64,000 nt of DNA from Bradyrhizobium guangxiense (GCF_004114915.1 NZ_CP022219.1:4370501-4434500), one strand, 5' to 3'; shown: positions 1 through 7,780, counted from the first letter of the stretch. A program made the numbers and translations. Notes: generated from the sequence alone by a model not told the origin.

Positions 1-1
1 G

Positions 2-247
2 AAGCTTTTGATCGAAGAGGAAAACAGGCTTGGCCGCGAGAATGCGCAACTCGAGTTCGCCGAGAGCAGGGCTGCAACGTGCCGGGAGCGCGCCGACCGA
101 CAAAGGCGATTGATGGATTCATTCGCCCCCGGTTCGGACGATTGGGTGCGCGCTGAAAGGCTGTTCGTCAATTTCGAATCACTTGCCCAGTTCGTCGAAA
201 CCTTCTGTCACCAGATGCGCCGCGACGTGAACGATCGTCCGCTGTGA
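2..247 (+). CDS. Small hypothetical protein, possibly 5'-truncated by window edge
   Basis: Open frame running from the window edge to a TGA at 245-247. A TTG at position 8 would give 79 residues, but two codons upstream are also open, so the true start may lie outside the window. The product is charged and predicted helical (many Glu, Arg and Gln) with no signal peptide or membrane segment. It fits the small soluble hypothetical proteins common in Bradyrhizobium. No function recognised. Confidence 0.45.
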   Translation, partial: KLLIEEENRLGRENAQLEFAESRAATCRERADRQRRLMDSFAPGSDDWVRAERLFVNFESLAQFVETFCHQMRRDVNDRPL

Positions 248-483
248 AGCAGACTGCCTCCGATGCAGGGCTTGTTCGCGGCCGCGCCCGATGTCGTCGG
301 GCGGAGGCATTGATGGAGTTCTGAGGCTCATTTTCGGCTGTCGGTGCCGTTGTGCACACAATTGGACAGACGCCGATCCATCAATGGCCCTTAAATCGGC
401 TGTCACCGCACGGACCGCGGCAGCTATCGGTGATGAGGACGCCGATCGCGCTCCCGCCTTCCTCGCACGGAAAGCAGCGTGCC

Positions 484-684
484 ATGTTCAAGCGGCGACG
501 TTTCAGGCAACAACTGACCCTTCAGGATCGGCTCTCCGCATGGGTGAAGCAGGTCAAGGAAGACGCCGCCAGGTTGCCATCCGGCCCCGAGCGGGACGCT
601 CTCCTGAAGAAGGCTCGCCAGGCCGAGTTGGCAAATGATCTGCACGATTGGGTCAAATCCCCCGGGCTGCAACCGCCGAAATAG
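484..684 (+). CDS. Small basic hypothetical protein (66 aa)
   Basis: ATG at 484 opens a 66-residue frame. The product is rich in Lys, Arg and Gln and starts with a basic patch (MFKRRRFRQQ), followed by an amphipathic helical stretch and a Pro-rich end. The longer upstream frame looks non-coding. No family recognised; moderate confidence that it is real. Confidence 0.45.
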   Translation: MFKRRRFRQQLTLQDRLSAWVKQVKEDAARLPSGPERDALLKKARQAELANDLHDWVKSPGLQPPK

Positions 685-827
685 CAGCGCAGCTACGGCG
701 CCCGGCCGGACCGAAGCTGACCTCCATCAAAGACACAGCCGCCGTCATAATTCCGTAATCCTGCGGCAACCTTTTCGCGGTCTCCGGCCTTCTCCCGGAC
801 GAGACCGACATTCTGGGGATCTCAGTC

Positions 828-995
828 ATGGCGCAAAACGAGCACCGCGAAACGATCAAGCGCAATCGCCTGCTGCAGGCGGCGCATGAGGAGATGATGA
901 AGTTCGAGCGCAAGGAAAACGAATTCCGCAAGAAGGATCGTGAGGAACGCGCCAGCGAGCTCCATCTTTCCCTGAACGAAATCAATATCCACTAG
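828..995 (+). CDS. Small charged helical hypothetical protein (55 aa)
   Basis: ATG at 828, TAG at 993-995, 55 residues; below the usual length cut-off for ORF calling. About half the residues are charged (e.g. KFERKENEFRKKDREER), giving one continuous predicted helix or short coiled coil. Codon use is typical of the flanking genes, with C/G in third positions. A stand-alone coiled-coil microprotein is plausible; function unknown. Confidence 0.5.
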   Translation: MAQNEHRETIKRNRLLQAAHEEMMKFERKENEFRKKDREERASELHLSLNEINIH

Positions 996-1293
996 GTCCC
1001 GGAGCCCGGTTCGTAGCCCGCAACGGTTCGCCGCCGAGGCGGCTGACGTCGCGCCACCCGCGACCTCGCTGACGCTGGCCGGTTTCGGCCCCGGCGCGTC
1101 ATCGCATGGCGACGCGCAAGGCCCGAGAGAGCGGGCGCGCGCAGTTGAGGTATCTAAATACTAACCTTAAGCCATTGAGACAGCGAGGACATTTCCATGC
1201 TGCCTACTGTGCATGGGGTTGTTTTCCAGTTTTGAGCATGGCGGCGTGCCCGCGCCCCCGGTCACCGCAGAGCGCGGCTGCCCCCCGCCGGTC
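996..1293. other. Gene-poor intergenic stretch
   Basis: About 300 bases with no convincing coding frame. It holds a small GC-rich hairpin near 1075-1105 (ctggccggtttcggcc) just after the 55-residue gene, and an unusually AT-rich patch at 1144-1170 (gttgaggtatctaaatac) that could be a promoter for something downstream on the plus strand. No feature can be named with confidence. Confidence 0.3.
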
Positions 1294-1383
1294 TTACAGC
1301 AGCGCGAGCAGCACGAGGCCGATTACCAGCACCACGAAGCCAGCCGCCGTCGCGGCGGCAAATGACCGCTCTACGTTATCCAT
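1294..1383 (-). CDS. 29-residue single-span membrane microprotein
   Basis: Minus-strand ATG at 1383-1381, stop TAA at 1296-1294. The product is MDNVERSFAAATAAGF followed by a run of Val, Leu, Ile and Ala to the C-terminus, i.e. one predicted transmembrane helix with a short charged N-terminus. A purine-rich GGGGTGG sits about 6 bases upstream as a ribosome-binding site. It is too short for standard gene callers. Function unknown. Confidence 0.45.
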   Translation of the reverse strand: MDNVERSFAAATAAGFVVLVIGLVLLALL

Positions 1384-1630
1384 GATGCCACCCCGTTGCC
1401 GGCGTGCCACGTTTCCCCCATGGCTGCGCCGAACGATCCGGAATCTTGCCGACCGGTGTGTCCGCAGTTGTGCGAACGGATGTCGAAATTGAGACGGGTG
1501 CGGGGCCAGTCTGCGGCCCGCGAGCGGCGCTCGGAAACCCGCCGCCTGTCAGGCTGCCGTAAGCGGAGCCGGCTAGGATGACGCGGCTATGGTGTTGCAG
1601 CCCAGCACCTCAGCCTCCAATAACTTCTCT

Positions 1631-1663
1631 GCCCCGCTTGGCTCTCTCCAGGCGGGGCTTTTT
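1631..1663 (+). terminator. Strong Rho-independent terminator on plus strand
   Basis: Stem GCCCCGC (1631-1637) pairs with GCGGGGC (1652-1658) and is followed by TTTTT (1659-1663). The T-tract is only on the plus strand, so it terminates a plus-strand transcript. The nearest convincing plus-strand gene ends at 995, which suggests a short non-coding transcript ends here. The minus-strand DUF2798 gene begins its stop codon at the last T. Confidence 0.7.
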
Positions 1664-1920
1664 CATGCCTGCCGGCCGGCTCGCGGATCCCTCTCGTCCC
1701 GCGTCAGAAGCAGCGCGAAGGCGCGGATCGCCGGCGCGGCCAGGAGCACGATCGGCAACATCGCGGCCCAGGCGATCAGCCACGACACCATCCAGTGCGC
1801 GACGAACGTCATCGCATTGTCTGCGGGAAAGCTGGCGATCCCAGCCGCGATCAGCGAGGTCAATCCGGACTGGATGATGCCGAACACGAAATGACTGTAG
1901 CGGCGGGGAATGCCGAGCAT
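1663..1920 (-). CDS. DUF2798-type small inner-membrane protein
   Basis: 85 residues with two predicted transmembrane helices (about 14-34 and 42-66) in the DUF2798 pattern: a short basic N-terminus (GIPRRYSHF), a first helix ending near an FPADNAM-like turn, and a second helix with Trp (WMVSWLIAWAAM). Family function is unknown. It stands alone with no operon partner. ATG at 1920 is the only good start. Confidence 0.65.
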   Translation of the reverse strand: MLGIPRRYSHFVFGIIQSGLTSLIAAGIASFPADNAMTFVAHWMVSWLIAWAAMLPIVLLAAPAIRAFALLLTRDERDPRAGRQA

Positions 1921-2168
1921 CGCGGGCCCTGTTGCGTAACCGTCATCAGACCAAGCAAGGCACGTGCCGCAGCTTGCCGGGAATCAAGACCCCGTCCAGC
2001 GGGCGCCATACGCGGGTGTCGATCTCTACGACCGGCAACCGGGGGCGCAGCCCAGGAACTTTGTTCATGGACGGAGAACCACGGGGTCAGACAGATTTTC
2101 CTTGTCTCCGGAATATTATTGCGACCAACATGTTAGCCGTGATGGAGAGTGAATCGTGGGAGGTCGCC

Positions 2169-2369
2169 ATGAATCACAGGGGCGTCGAGTTCACCATCGC
2201 CAAGACGGCGATTCCCGGAATCTGGCAGTGGCAGTTCCGCATTGGCGAGCAGGTCAAGACCGGCAAGACCGAAACGAAAATTGACCTGCTCGCGGTCCGG
2301 CGCGTGCAGCTGCGGATCGATCGGGAGCTGAAGCGATCGGCGGGAGGACGGTCCGAGCCGGCCGGATAA
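2169..2369 (+). CDS. Small hypothetical protein (66 aa)
   Basis: ATG at 2169 is chosen because GGGAGG lies about 6 bases upstream (2157-2162); the frame is open further up but without such a site. The sequence has an aromatic beta-like segment (GIWQWQFRIG) followed by a basic helix. It is soluble, with no signal peptide. I do not recognise a family or function. Confidence 0.55.
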   Translation: MNHRGVEFTIAKTAIPGIWQWQFRIGEQVKTGKTETKIDLLAVRRVQLRIDRELKRSAGGRSEPAG

Positions 2370-2531
2370 GAATCGGGCTTACCGCGCCTTGTGCGCCGCA
2401 CCGGGCCGGCAGGACCCGGCGGCCGCATCATCCGTAGCCGCCCGGAATTGATCTGACGCCGGTTTGGGATTGGACTGCGCGTGCTCATGGCCTTGGGGAC
2501 GAGGCCATTGCGTGCGCGATCGGTGCCAGCC

Positions 2532-2765
2532 ATGCCGCTCTTTTTCTTCCGAATCCGAAATGGCCGTTATTCCGGCTGCGCGGATCAGGCGACGGAATTC
2601 GCCGATCGCGATTCCGCCTGGAAAGAAATGACCAGCGTCTGCGCCGACATGACCGCCGGCATTGCCCGCAAGCTCCAGGAAAATTCCGAATGGCACATGG
2701 AGCTGCTGGACGAGGCCAAGGAGCCCGTGTTCCGGATCCGCATCGTTGCCGAAACCCTCGACTAG
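2532..2765 (+). CDS. DUF6894-like small protein
   Basis: 77 residues starting MPLFFFRIRNG, matching the short rhizobial DUF6894 architecture: an N-terminal aromatic beta strand (fFFri-nG), an acidic 'D..e..D' segment, a central helix with SAWKEM, and a C-terminal beta strand (PVFRIRIVAET). ATG at 2532 is preferred to the upstream in-frame ATG because homology-like features begin exactly here. Family function is unknown. Confidence 0.6.
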   Translation: MPLFFFRIRNGRYSGCADQATEFADRDSAWKEMTSVCADMTAGIARKLQENSEWHMELLDEAKEPVFRIRIVAETLD

Positions 2766-2840
2766 CAGGACTTCCGCATCAAGCCTGCCCTCATGCGCGA
2801 TCCGGAAGACTGCGCAGCAATCTTCCGCAAGGATCGCGCT

Positions 2841-3095
2841 TTAATCCGCGCTGGGCAGCCGCCGCATCGTGAACTCGATGTCGCCGCCGGGCAGTTCGCG
2901 CCAAGTCTCGACCGCGCTCATGTAGCCGGCCTTGGGGTAGCGGGCGAAGAAGGCCTGCGCCCGTTGCCGCGCCGCCGCGCGCGGCAACGTGAAGGTCTCG
3001 CGCAGATAGCCGTCGCCGACCGTTGGACCGGGCTTGCCGGCCGTCTTACGCCGGCGCGCCATCCGCTCGGCGAGATCCCGCGGACGATCGGCCAT
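2841..3095 (-). CDS. Hypothetical basic protein (84 aa)
   Basis: ATG at 3095 is preferred to upstream starts because GAGGAGG lies about 7 bases before it. The product begins MADRPRDLAERMARRRK and carries the pattern YLRETFTLPRAAARQRAQAFFARYPKAGY, a basic region plus one helix, then a short beta segment. Soluble; no recognised domain. It stands alone between two unrelated genes. Confidence 0.55.
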   Translation of the reverse strand: MADRPRDLAERMARRRKTAGKPGPTVGDGYLRETFTLPRAAARQRAQAFFARYPKAGYMSAVETWRELPGGDIEFTMRRLPSAD

Positions 3096-3201
3096 GTCCT
3101 GCCCTCCTCTACGCACAACGCTCACGGCCAAATGTAGGACGCGGGCCGGACGAAGAGGAGTCCCGTCCGAACGGCTATTGCCGCCCCGAACGGAGCCACC
3201 G

Positions 3202-3498
3202 TCAGTTGGCGGCCGTGCCGCCCTTCGACTTCTTCGGCGCGCTGGTTGCCGCCGATGCCTTCGGCGCCGGCTGCTTCGGCGGATCGGAGCGCATCCCGCC
3301 CCAGGGATCGTTGGACGCTTTGGAATCCGGAATCTTCTTCAGCGTTTCCTTGTAGGCCTTGTCGCGCTCGGCTTCCGCGGCTTTCTCCTCGGGGGTCTTG
3401 CTCGGGGCGTCCTGCAGCAAATTGAGATTGGGCATTTGCGCATAGGCAGGTCCCGCCAGCACGACGGCCAGCACCGCGGCCAAACGGAAAAGCTTCAT
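3202..3498 (-). CDS. Secreted DPWGG-motif protein, paralogue 1
   Basis: Starting at ATG 3498 (MKLFRLAAV) gives 98 residues. A Sec signal peptide of about 20 residues ends at GPAYAQ. The mature part is low-complexity and charged, rich in Lys, Glu, Ala and Pro, with a conserved core KAYKETLKKIPDSK..NDPWGG around residues 47-70, then a Pro/Lys-rich tail. The same core occurs in the gene at 4927-5151, so the two are paralogues. Probably periplasmic; function unknown. Confidence 0.7.
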   Translation of the reverse strand: MKLFRLAAVLAVVLAGPAYAQMPNLNLLQDAPSKTPEEKAAEAERDKAYKETLKKIPDSKASNDPWGGMRSDPPKQPAPKASAATSAPKKSKGGTAAN

Positions 3499-3581
3499 TC
3501 TCTGCTCCTTGATCATCCCTGGGCACGGATCGCCCGCGCTGTGTCATCCTGGTCGCCGCCGGTCGCGATCGCCGGGCCCCG

Positions 3582-3716
3582 CTAGAGCCGATCCGACCTG
3601 CACGATTTCGGCCCATGCAGCCAGTCGTCCCAGATCGGGCCGCATCTGGTGCACCCGCTCAGCGCGAGGCCGAGCGCGGCCATGGAAACAACAAGGACAC
3701 ACCGACGCAACATCAT
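3582..3716 (-). CDS. Small lipoprotein (44 aa)
   Basis: Start at the tandem ATGs 3716/3713. The N-terminus MMLRRCVLVVSMAALGLALSGC is a lipoprotein signal with lipobox LSGC (Cys22). The mature peptide is only about 23 residues (TRCGPIWDDW..). It would be lipid-anchored in the envelope. Such very short Cys-containing lipoproteins are frequent in Bradyrhizobium; function unknown. It lies upstream of, and divergent from, the thioesterase gene. Confidence 0.6.
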   Translation of the reverse strand: MMLRRCVLVVSMAALGLALSGCTRCGPIWDDWLHGPKSCRSDRL

Positions 3717-3861
3717 CCACCCGTACCCAAGCCAGGCATCATACCGGGCCAAGTCAGGCATTTTCAAGCCGACCGGACCGGCGCGAGACCGGGTGACTTT
3801 GCCGCGCCGGTGCGCGCACAATGGGGCGAAACGTCCCGCAATACAGGAGAGTGCGACAGCA

Positions 3862-4326
3862 ATGCAAATGCAGCCAGACGCCGAATTCGGCCTCGCCGAC
3901 GCCAGGCGCATCCTCGGCGAGGTTTTTGCGCCCTGGGTCCAGGATCTCGACCTCGCGGTCGAGCGCATCGAGCACGCGCAGCCGGCGGATGTGCCGGACT
4001 GGCAGCCGGGCGCGCTGCTGCGCATGCCGTTCTCGGAGCGGCTGTGCCGGAACGGCGGCGTGGTCTGCGGCCAGGCCCTGATGGCGCTCGCCGACACCGC
4101 GATGGTGATCGCGATCCTCGCCGCCAATCGCGGCTATCGCCCGATGACCACGGTCGACCAGACCACGCATTTCATGCGCGCGGTCTCCTCAATGGACGTG
4201 CTGGCGGATGCGCGCGTGGTGCGGCTCGGGCGCACCATGAGCTTTGGCCGCGTCACGCTGCTGTCGGCCGGCGACAACAAGCCGGTCGCAATGGTGTCCA
4301 GCGCGTTCGCGATGTTGCCGGGATGA
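3862..4326 (+). CDS. PaaI-type hotdog-fold thioesterase
   Basis: 154 residues. The hotdog-fold acyl-CoA thioesterase pattern is visible: GGVVCGQALMALADTAM at about residues 65-81, corresponding to the family's HGG-helix with the usual His-Gly replaced by NGG, then TVDQTTHFMRAV as the central strand. Likely hydrolyses an acyl- or aroyl-CoA thioester in the cytoplasm; the substrate cannot be read. ATG 3862 has CAGGAGA about 12 bases upstream. A palindromic terminator follows. Confidence 0.7.
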   Translation: MQMQPDAEFGLADARRILGEVFAPWVQDLDLAVERIEHAQPADVPDWQPGALLRMPFSERLCRNGGVVCGQALMALADTAMVIAILAANRGYRPMTTVDQTTHFMRAVSSMDVLADARVVRLGRTMSFGRVTLLSAGDNKPVAMVSSAFAMLPG

Positions 4327-4336
4327 TCCAAAGAGC

Positions 4337-4372
4337 GAGAGCCGCGTGAGCGCAAAGCGCATCGCGGCTCTC
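4337..4372 (+). terminator. Hairpin terminator after thioesterase
   Basis: GAGAGCCGCG (4337-4346) pairs perfectly with CGCGGCTCTC (4363-4372), 10 bp downstream of the stop codon. There is no strong T-run, so it is a hairpin or attenuator-type end. Confidence 0.5.
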
Positions 4373-4526
4373 CGTCACGATCGCATCATCTCCGCCGGCG
4401 CGGAGCGCCATAAAGGAAAGGCTTGCGGTAAAATGGGCGGGGAAACTCTCCGCTCGAACGTCGTAAACGAAGTCTGAATCGCTGTGCAAAGAGCATCAGC
4501 ATTGAGTTTAGTTCAATGTAATTTCT

Positions 4527-4808
4527 ATGGACTACTCCAGAGATCATCACGATGGATTGACACCGATGATCGAGAAGCGGACAGCACAACGTCACCGTGT
4601 CTTCAAAGCTGGCAAGATCACCTTCGCGCACAACGGCATCGCTTGCACGGTGCGCAACATGTCGGCGAGCGGCGCGGCGATCGACCTCGACGCCCCCGTC
4701 ACGTTGCCGCGATCGTTAACGCTCTCGATCGCGCGCGACGACTTCGTCCGGAATTGTCGCACAGTTTGGCGCAGTGACAAGCGCGTCGGCCTCGCCTTTG
4801 TGCAATAG
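4527..4808 (+). CDS. PilZ domain protein (c-di-GMP receptor type)
   Basis: 93 residues, a single PilZ domain. Both halves of the c-di-GMP signature are visible: an Arg-rich RTAQRHRVFKAGK segment (RxxxR box, about residues 18-30) and NMSASGAAIDL (D/NxSxxG box, about 44-54), then a beta barrel with RTVWRSDKRVGLAF. Stand-alone PilZ proteins act as cytoplasmic effectors of c-di-GMP, often on motility or polysaccharide. Start at ATG 4527; ATG 4566 (MIEKRTAQ) is an alternative. Confidence 0.8.
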   Translation: MDYSRDHHDGLTPMIEKRTAQRHRVFKAGKITFAHNGIACTVRNMSASGAAIDLDAPVTLPRSLTLSIARDDFVRNCRTVWRSDKRVGLAFVQ

Positions 4809-4926
4809 TCCGCGCGATGTGAACGAACGTTCGCATCGCATCTGCAACACGATGACCGCACCTCGGGCGGGTGCACCGTGAGACCGCGGGCGCGGAATTC
4901 GAAGACCGAGCCGAAGCCCGGCTCTT

Positions 4927-5151
4927 CTATTTCGGCTTTTTGGCCGGCTCGCTCGGACGGGCTCCGCCCCAGGGGTCGTACTTGTCCTTGGGCTCGGGAA
5001 TGCGCTCGAGCGCAGCCTTATAGGCTTTCTCGTCGATCTTGGGCTGGTTGTCCGCCGGTTTGCCCGCGTCAGCGGGTTGCCGCCGGCTCTGCGCCTGCGC
5101 CGAGGCAGCCGTCAACGCCAGCACGGCGGCCGCAATGACCAAAATCCTCAT
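4927..5151 (-). CDS. Secreted DPWGG-motif protein, paralogue 2
   Basis: 74 residues: a signal peptide (MRILVIAAAVLALTAASAQA) followed by a charged mature part with EKAYKAALERIPEPKDKYDPWGGARP. It shares the pattern [DE]KAYK.[AT]L[EK][RK]IP[DE].K...DPWGG with the gene at 3202-3498, so the pair is paralogous. Likely periplasmic. Neither is next to an enzyme that would explain it. Confidence 0.7.
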   Translation of the reverse strand: MRILVIAAAVLALTAASAQAQSRRQPADAGKPADNQPKIDEKAYKAALERIPEPKDKYDPWGGARPSEPAKKPK

Positions 5152-5315
5152 TGGTGCAATCCCCTTCCTCTGGGGTGCAAACTAGCCCGCCATCGCGGAA
5201 TAGCAAATACCGCGGGTTCCAAGACTGGGGCGGAGACTTCAGCAAATCTTGATCGGCAAGGGCTTCGCCGGACCGCATTCGTGCCTATCTGTTCGCCCGC
5301 AGGGGATCCTCAGGG

Positions 5316-5720
5316 ATGTTACGGATTGTCGCTCATGCGGCGCTGCTCGCCGGCGCGTTCGCGCTTGGTGCCTGCGGCTTTGCCGACAGCCGCGCACCGG
5401 TGCCTGACTTCATGCGCATCAAGGAGGCCGAGCAGCCGCCGCCCGAAGCGCCTCCGGATGTCAAACGGGTGGTGCGCGAGCAGATCGACGTCGTCTTCCT
5501 CACCACCTCCTATCCGCGCGAGGTGCACGTCGCCCCGCCTCATCGCGAGGTGCGAGGGCCGGGCTGGACCGCATGCGTCCGCGCACAGCTCACTTCCGCA
5601 ACCGGCTCCTCGCTCGGCGCCCAGACCTACATCGTGACGATCAATGGCGGAAAGGTCGTGGACCGCCGGCGGGCGGAGGCTGACGACATCTGCGGGACCG
5701 AGACTTACGAGCCGATCTAG
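5316..5720 (+). CDS. Hypothetical lipoprotein (134 aa)
   Basis: N-terminus MLRIVAHAALLAGAFALGAC with lipobox LGAC (Cys20). After a Pro-rich linker (about 35-50) there is a compact beta-rich domain containing two further Cys (WTACVRAQL, DDICGTET) that could form a disulfide. Predicted outer-membrane or periplasmic lipoprotein; no known domain. Single gene with its own start at 5316. Confidence 0.65.
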   Translation: MLRIVAHAALLAGAFALGACGFADSRAPVPDFMRIKEAEQPPPEAPPDVKRVVREQIDVVFLTTSYPREVHVAPPHREVRGPGWTACVRAQLTSATGSSLGAQTYIVTINGGKVVDRRRAEADDICGTETYEPI

Positions 5721-5816
5721 CGCGGCCGCGGCGATGAGGGTCTCGCCCGGTCGTTTTCGGACGCCATCATCGCATCGGACTCGCACTGCAAGAATGTGGA
5801 CGCTATAGCGGGCTCC

Positions 5817-6407
5817 ATGCTCGACTTCGACACTCAGTACGACGCCCTTCGCCGCCGCGACGTCACGTTGGACGGCGTGATATTCGTCGCGGTGAAAACA
5901 ACGGGCATCTATTGTCGTCCCGTCTGCCCCGCGCGCACGCCGCTCGCCCGCAACGTAACCTTCTATCGCAGCGCAGCCGCGGCCGAACATGCCAGCTTCC
6001 GTCCTTGTCTGAGATGCCGCCCGGAAACAGCGCCGTTCTGTCCTGCATGGAAAGGCTCCAGGACAACGGTCGAACGCGCGCTCGCCCTCATCGAGAACGG
6101 AGAGCTCGACCACGGCGGCGTGGAGCGGCTGGCTGAACAGTTGGGAGTCGGTGCGCGGCACCTGGCGCGCCTGTTCGTGCGACATCTCGATGCCTCTCCA
6201 CTGCAAGTGGCGCTGTCGGTCCGAGTGCGGCGCGCCAGGCGCCTGCTTGATGCAAGCGATCTTCCGATGGCCGCCGTCGCCGAACGCTCCGGCTTTTCGA
6301 GCGCACACCGCATGAGCACCGCATTCGCGCGACTGTACGGACGTCCGCCGTCGACCTTCCGGAAAAAGGCCGACGCTTCGCAACTCCGACACAGGTGGGT
6401 GCGATGA
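5817..6407 (+). CDS. Ada-type metal-binding and AraC-HTH protein without repair domain
   Basis: From ATG 5817, 196 residues. An N-terminal Ada zinc domain carries four Cys in the canonical pattern (C33, C37 in IYCRPVCPAR; C64, C67 in PCLRCRP); C33 corresponds to the methyl-phosphotriester acceptor of Ada. It is followed by two AraC-type helix-turn-helix motifs (about 95-185: GVERLAEQLGVGARHL, AAVAERSGFSSAHR). The C-terminal AlkA glycosylase or Ogt methyltransferase domain usually fused here is absent, so it can sense or regulate but not repair bases. It resembles Bacillus AdaA. GTG 5796 is an alternative start. Confidence 0.75.
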   Translation: MLDFDTQYDALRRRDVTLDGVIFVAVKTTGIYCRPVCPARTPLARNVTFYRSAAAAEHASFRPCLRCRPETAPFCPAWKGSRTTVERALALIENGELDHGGVERLAEQLGVGARHLARLFVRHLDASPLQVALSVRVRRARRLLDASDLPMAAVAERSGFSSAHRMSTAFARLYGRPPSTFRKKADASQLRHRWVR

Positions 6408-6417
6408 GGAGAGTCAG

Positions 6418-6888
6418 ATGATCACGAAGAGACATGGAACGGTCGACGCCGAACGACAGAAGCGGATGAGCGGGCTGGAGTTCGTCCAGGGCCTTGCCGC
6501 CGGAACCCTGCCCCTCAACACGATCGCGCAGACCCTCGGCTATGACGTGGTGGAGGCCGAGAACGGCCGTGTCGTCGTCGCGCTGGTGCCGACCAGCGCT
6601 CACCTCAACCCGGCAGGTACGGTGCACGGTGGTCTCACGGCGACCTTGCTCGACAGTTGCATGGGCCTGGCGGTCCAGTCGACCCTCGACAAGGGGATCG
6701 GCCAGACCACGATCGAGTTCAAGATTTCGCTCCTGCGCCCCATCACACCGGAGACCGGCCTAATTACGGCCGAAGGCAAGGTTCTGAACTGCGGACGTCG
6801 CATCGGAACAGCCGACGGACGTGTGACAGATGCACAGGGCCGATTGCTCGCTCACGGCACGACCACGTGCCTGATTTTCCCGACTTGA
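6418..6888 (+). CDS. PaaI-family thioesterase (hotdog fold)
   Basis: 156 residues. The catalytic helix region HLNPAGTVHGGLTATLLDS carries the HGG hallmark of PaaI/YbgC-type acyl-CoA thioesterases, and the following QTTIEFKISLLRPIT strand fits the hotdog fold. It starts 10 bases after the Ada-like gene with a GAGGAGAG ribosome-binding site, so it is probably co-transcribed with it. The link between alkylation sensing and thioester hydrolysis is unexplained. Confidence 0.75.
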   Translation: MITKRHGTVDAERQKRMSGLEFVQGLAAGTLPLNTIAQTLGYDVVEAENGRVVVALVPTSAHLNPAGTVHGGLTATLLDSCMGLAVQSTLDKGIGQTTIEFKISLLRPITPETGLITAEGKVLNCGRRIGTADGRVTDAQGRLLAHGTTTCLIFPT

Positions 6889-7003
6889 GATTTCGGGAAC
6901 AGCCTCTGCAAAGCCGAAGGTTCCGGGAAAAACCAGCATCGCGGCCGGGAACGATCACCGCTTCCCCTTCTTGTTACGGCCGAGGGCAGTTTCGGAGGAG
7001 GAC

Positions 7004-7336
7004 ATGATGAAGACATTTGCGATTGCGCTGTTGGCGGGCGTGGGTGCCTTGGCAGCCGTGTCGGGGGCGAAGGCTTCCGATATCTATGCGACCAGCGAGT
7101 ACAGCAATCCGGATCTGGTTCAGCAGGTTCGGCTGGTCTGCGACGAGGACGGCCGTTGCTATCGCACGCGCAGCGGTTCGCGCGTGATCGTGCGCGATTC
7201 CTATAACTACATGCCGCGCGAACGCTATTACGAGCGTCGTACCTATCATCGCGATTGGGACGACGGGCCGCGCGCAGGCGTCGGTATTCGCGCGCCTGGC
7301 GTCAGCGTCGGCGTGGGCGTCGACGATCGCTGGTAA
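7004..7336 (+). CDS. Secreted hypothetical protein (110 aa)
   Basis: ATG 7004 is preceded by a strong GGAGGAGG. A signal peptide of about 24 residues ends at GAKAS. The mature part has a Cys pair (LVCDEDGRCYRT), an Arg/Tyr-rich centre (RERYYERRTYHRDWDD) and a Gly/Val-rich end. This composition is typical of small rhizobial periplasmic or surface proteins of unknown function. Monocistronic, with a hairpin terminator following. Confidence 0.65.
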   Translation: MMKTFAIALLAGVGALAAVSGAKASDIYATSEYSNPDLVQQVRLVCDEDGRCYRTRSGSRVIVRDSYNYMPRERYYERRTYHRDWDDGPRAGVGIRAPGVSVGVGVDDRW

Positions 7337-7355
7337 TCGAAAAGGCTTGACGGTT

Positions 7356-7384
7356 GGGACCGGCCGAGACGACTCGCCGGTCCC
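7356..7384 (+). terminator. Hairpin terminator
   Basis: GGGACCGGC (7356-7364) pairs perfectly with GCCGGTCCC (7376-7384), then GTTCGTTTG. It lies 20 bp after the secreted-protein gene. Confidence 0.55.
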
Positions 7385-7413
7385 GTTCGTTTGATCCTAT
7401 CAGGCGACCGCCG

Positions 7414-7770
7414 TTATCCGGCGGCCGATTGCTGCTGGAACTGTTCGTACGCCGCAATCGCATCGGCCGCGTACATCAGTGACGGCCCGCCGCCCATGTA
7501 GACGGCCATGCCGAGCGTTTCTTCGATCTCTTCGCGTGTCGCACCGAGCTTGACCAGCGCTTCGGTGTGAAAGCCGATGCAGCCGTCGCAATGCGCCGCG
7601 ACGCCGAGCGCCAGCGCCATCAGCTCCTTGGTCTTCTTGTCCAGCGCGCCGTCACGCGTCGCGGCCTGGGCGAGTGCGGAAAATCCCTTCATGGTGTCGG
7701 GAATGTCGCTTCGCAGCTTCTTCAGGTTGGCCGAGATGTTCCTGGTGATGTCGACGTAGTTCTTGTCCAT
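7414..7770 (-). CDS. AhpD-like carboxymuconolactone decarboxylase family protein
   Basis: 118 residues. The AhpD/CMD signature is clear: AAHCDGCIGFHTEAL with redox CxxC (C61, C64) and H68. Proteins with this CxxC are thiol-dependent peroxidase or disulfide reductase partners rather than true decarboxylases. It starts 10 bases after the RND pump stop, so it is the last gene of the bigR-adaptor-pump operon; a thiol-redox role fits the sulfide context. Start MDKNYVD at 7770 is preferred to longer upstream starts, which overlap the pump. Confidence 0.8.
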   Translation of the reverse strand: MDKNYVDITRNISANLKKLRSDIPDTMKGFSALAQAATRDGALDKKTKELMALALGVAAHCDGCIGFHTEALVKLGATREEIEETLGMAVYMGGGPSLMYAADAIAAYEQFQQQSAAG

Positions 7771-7780
7771 CGGACCCTCG

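Noticed and set aside
1106..1492. Plus-strand frame of 128 codons
   Set aside because: Cys/Arg/Ser/Pro composition, no ribosome-binding site, and it overlaps a better small minus-strand frame.
4816..4837. Imperfect palindrome GATGTGAACGAACGTTCGCATC after the PilZ gene
   Set aside because: Could be a terminator or operator, but there is no T-run and no neighbouring regulator; too little to call.
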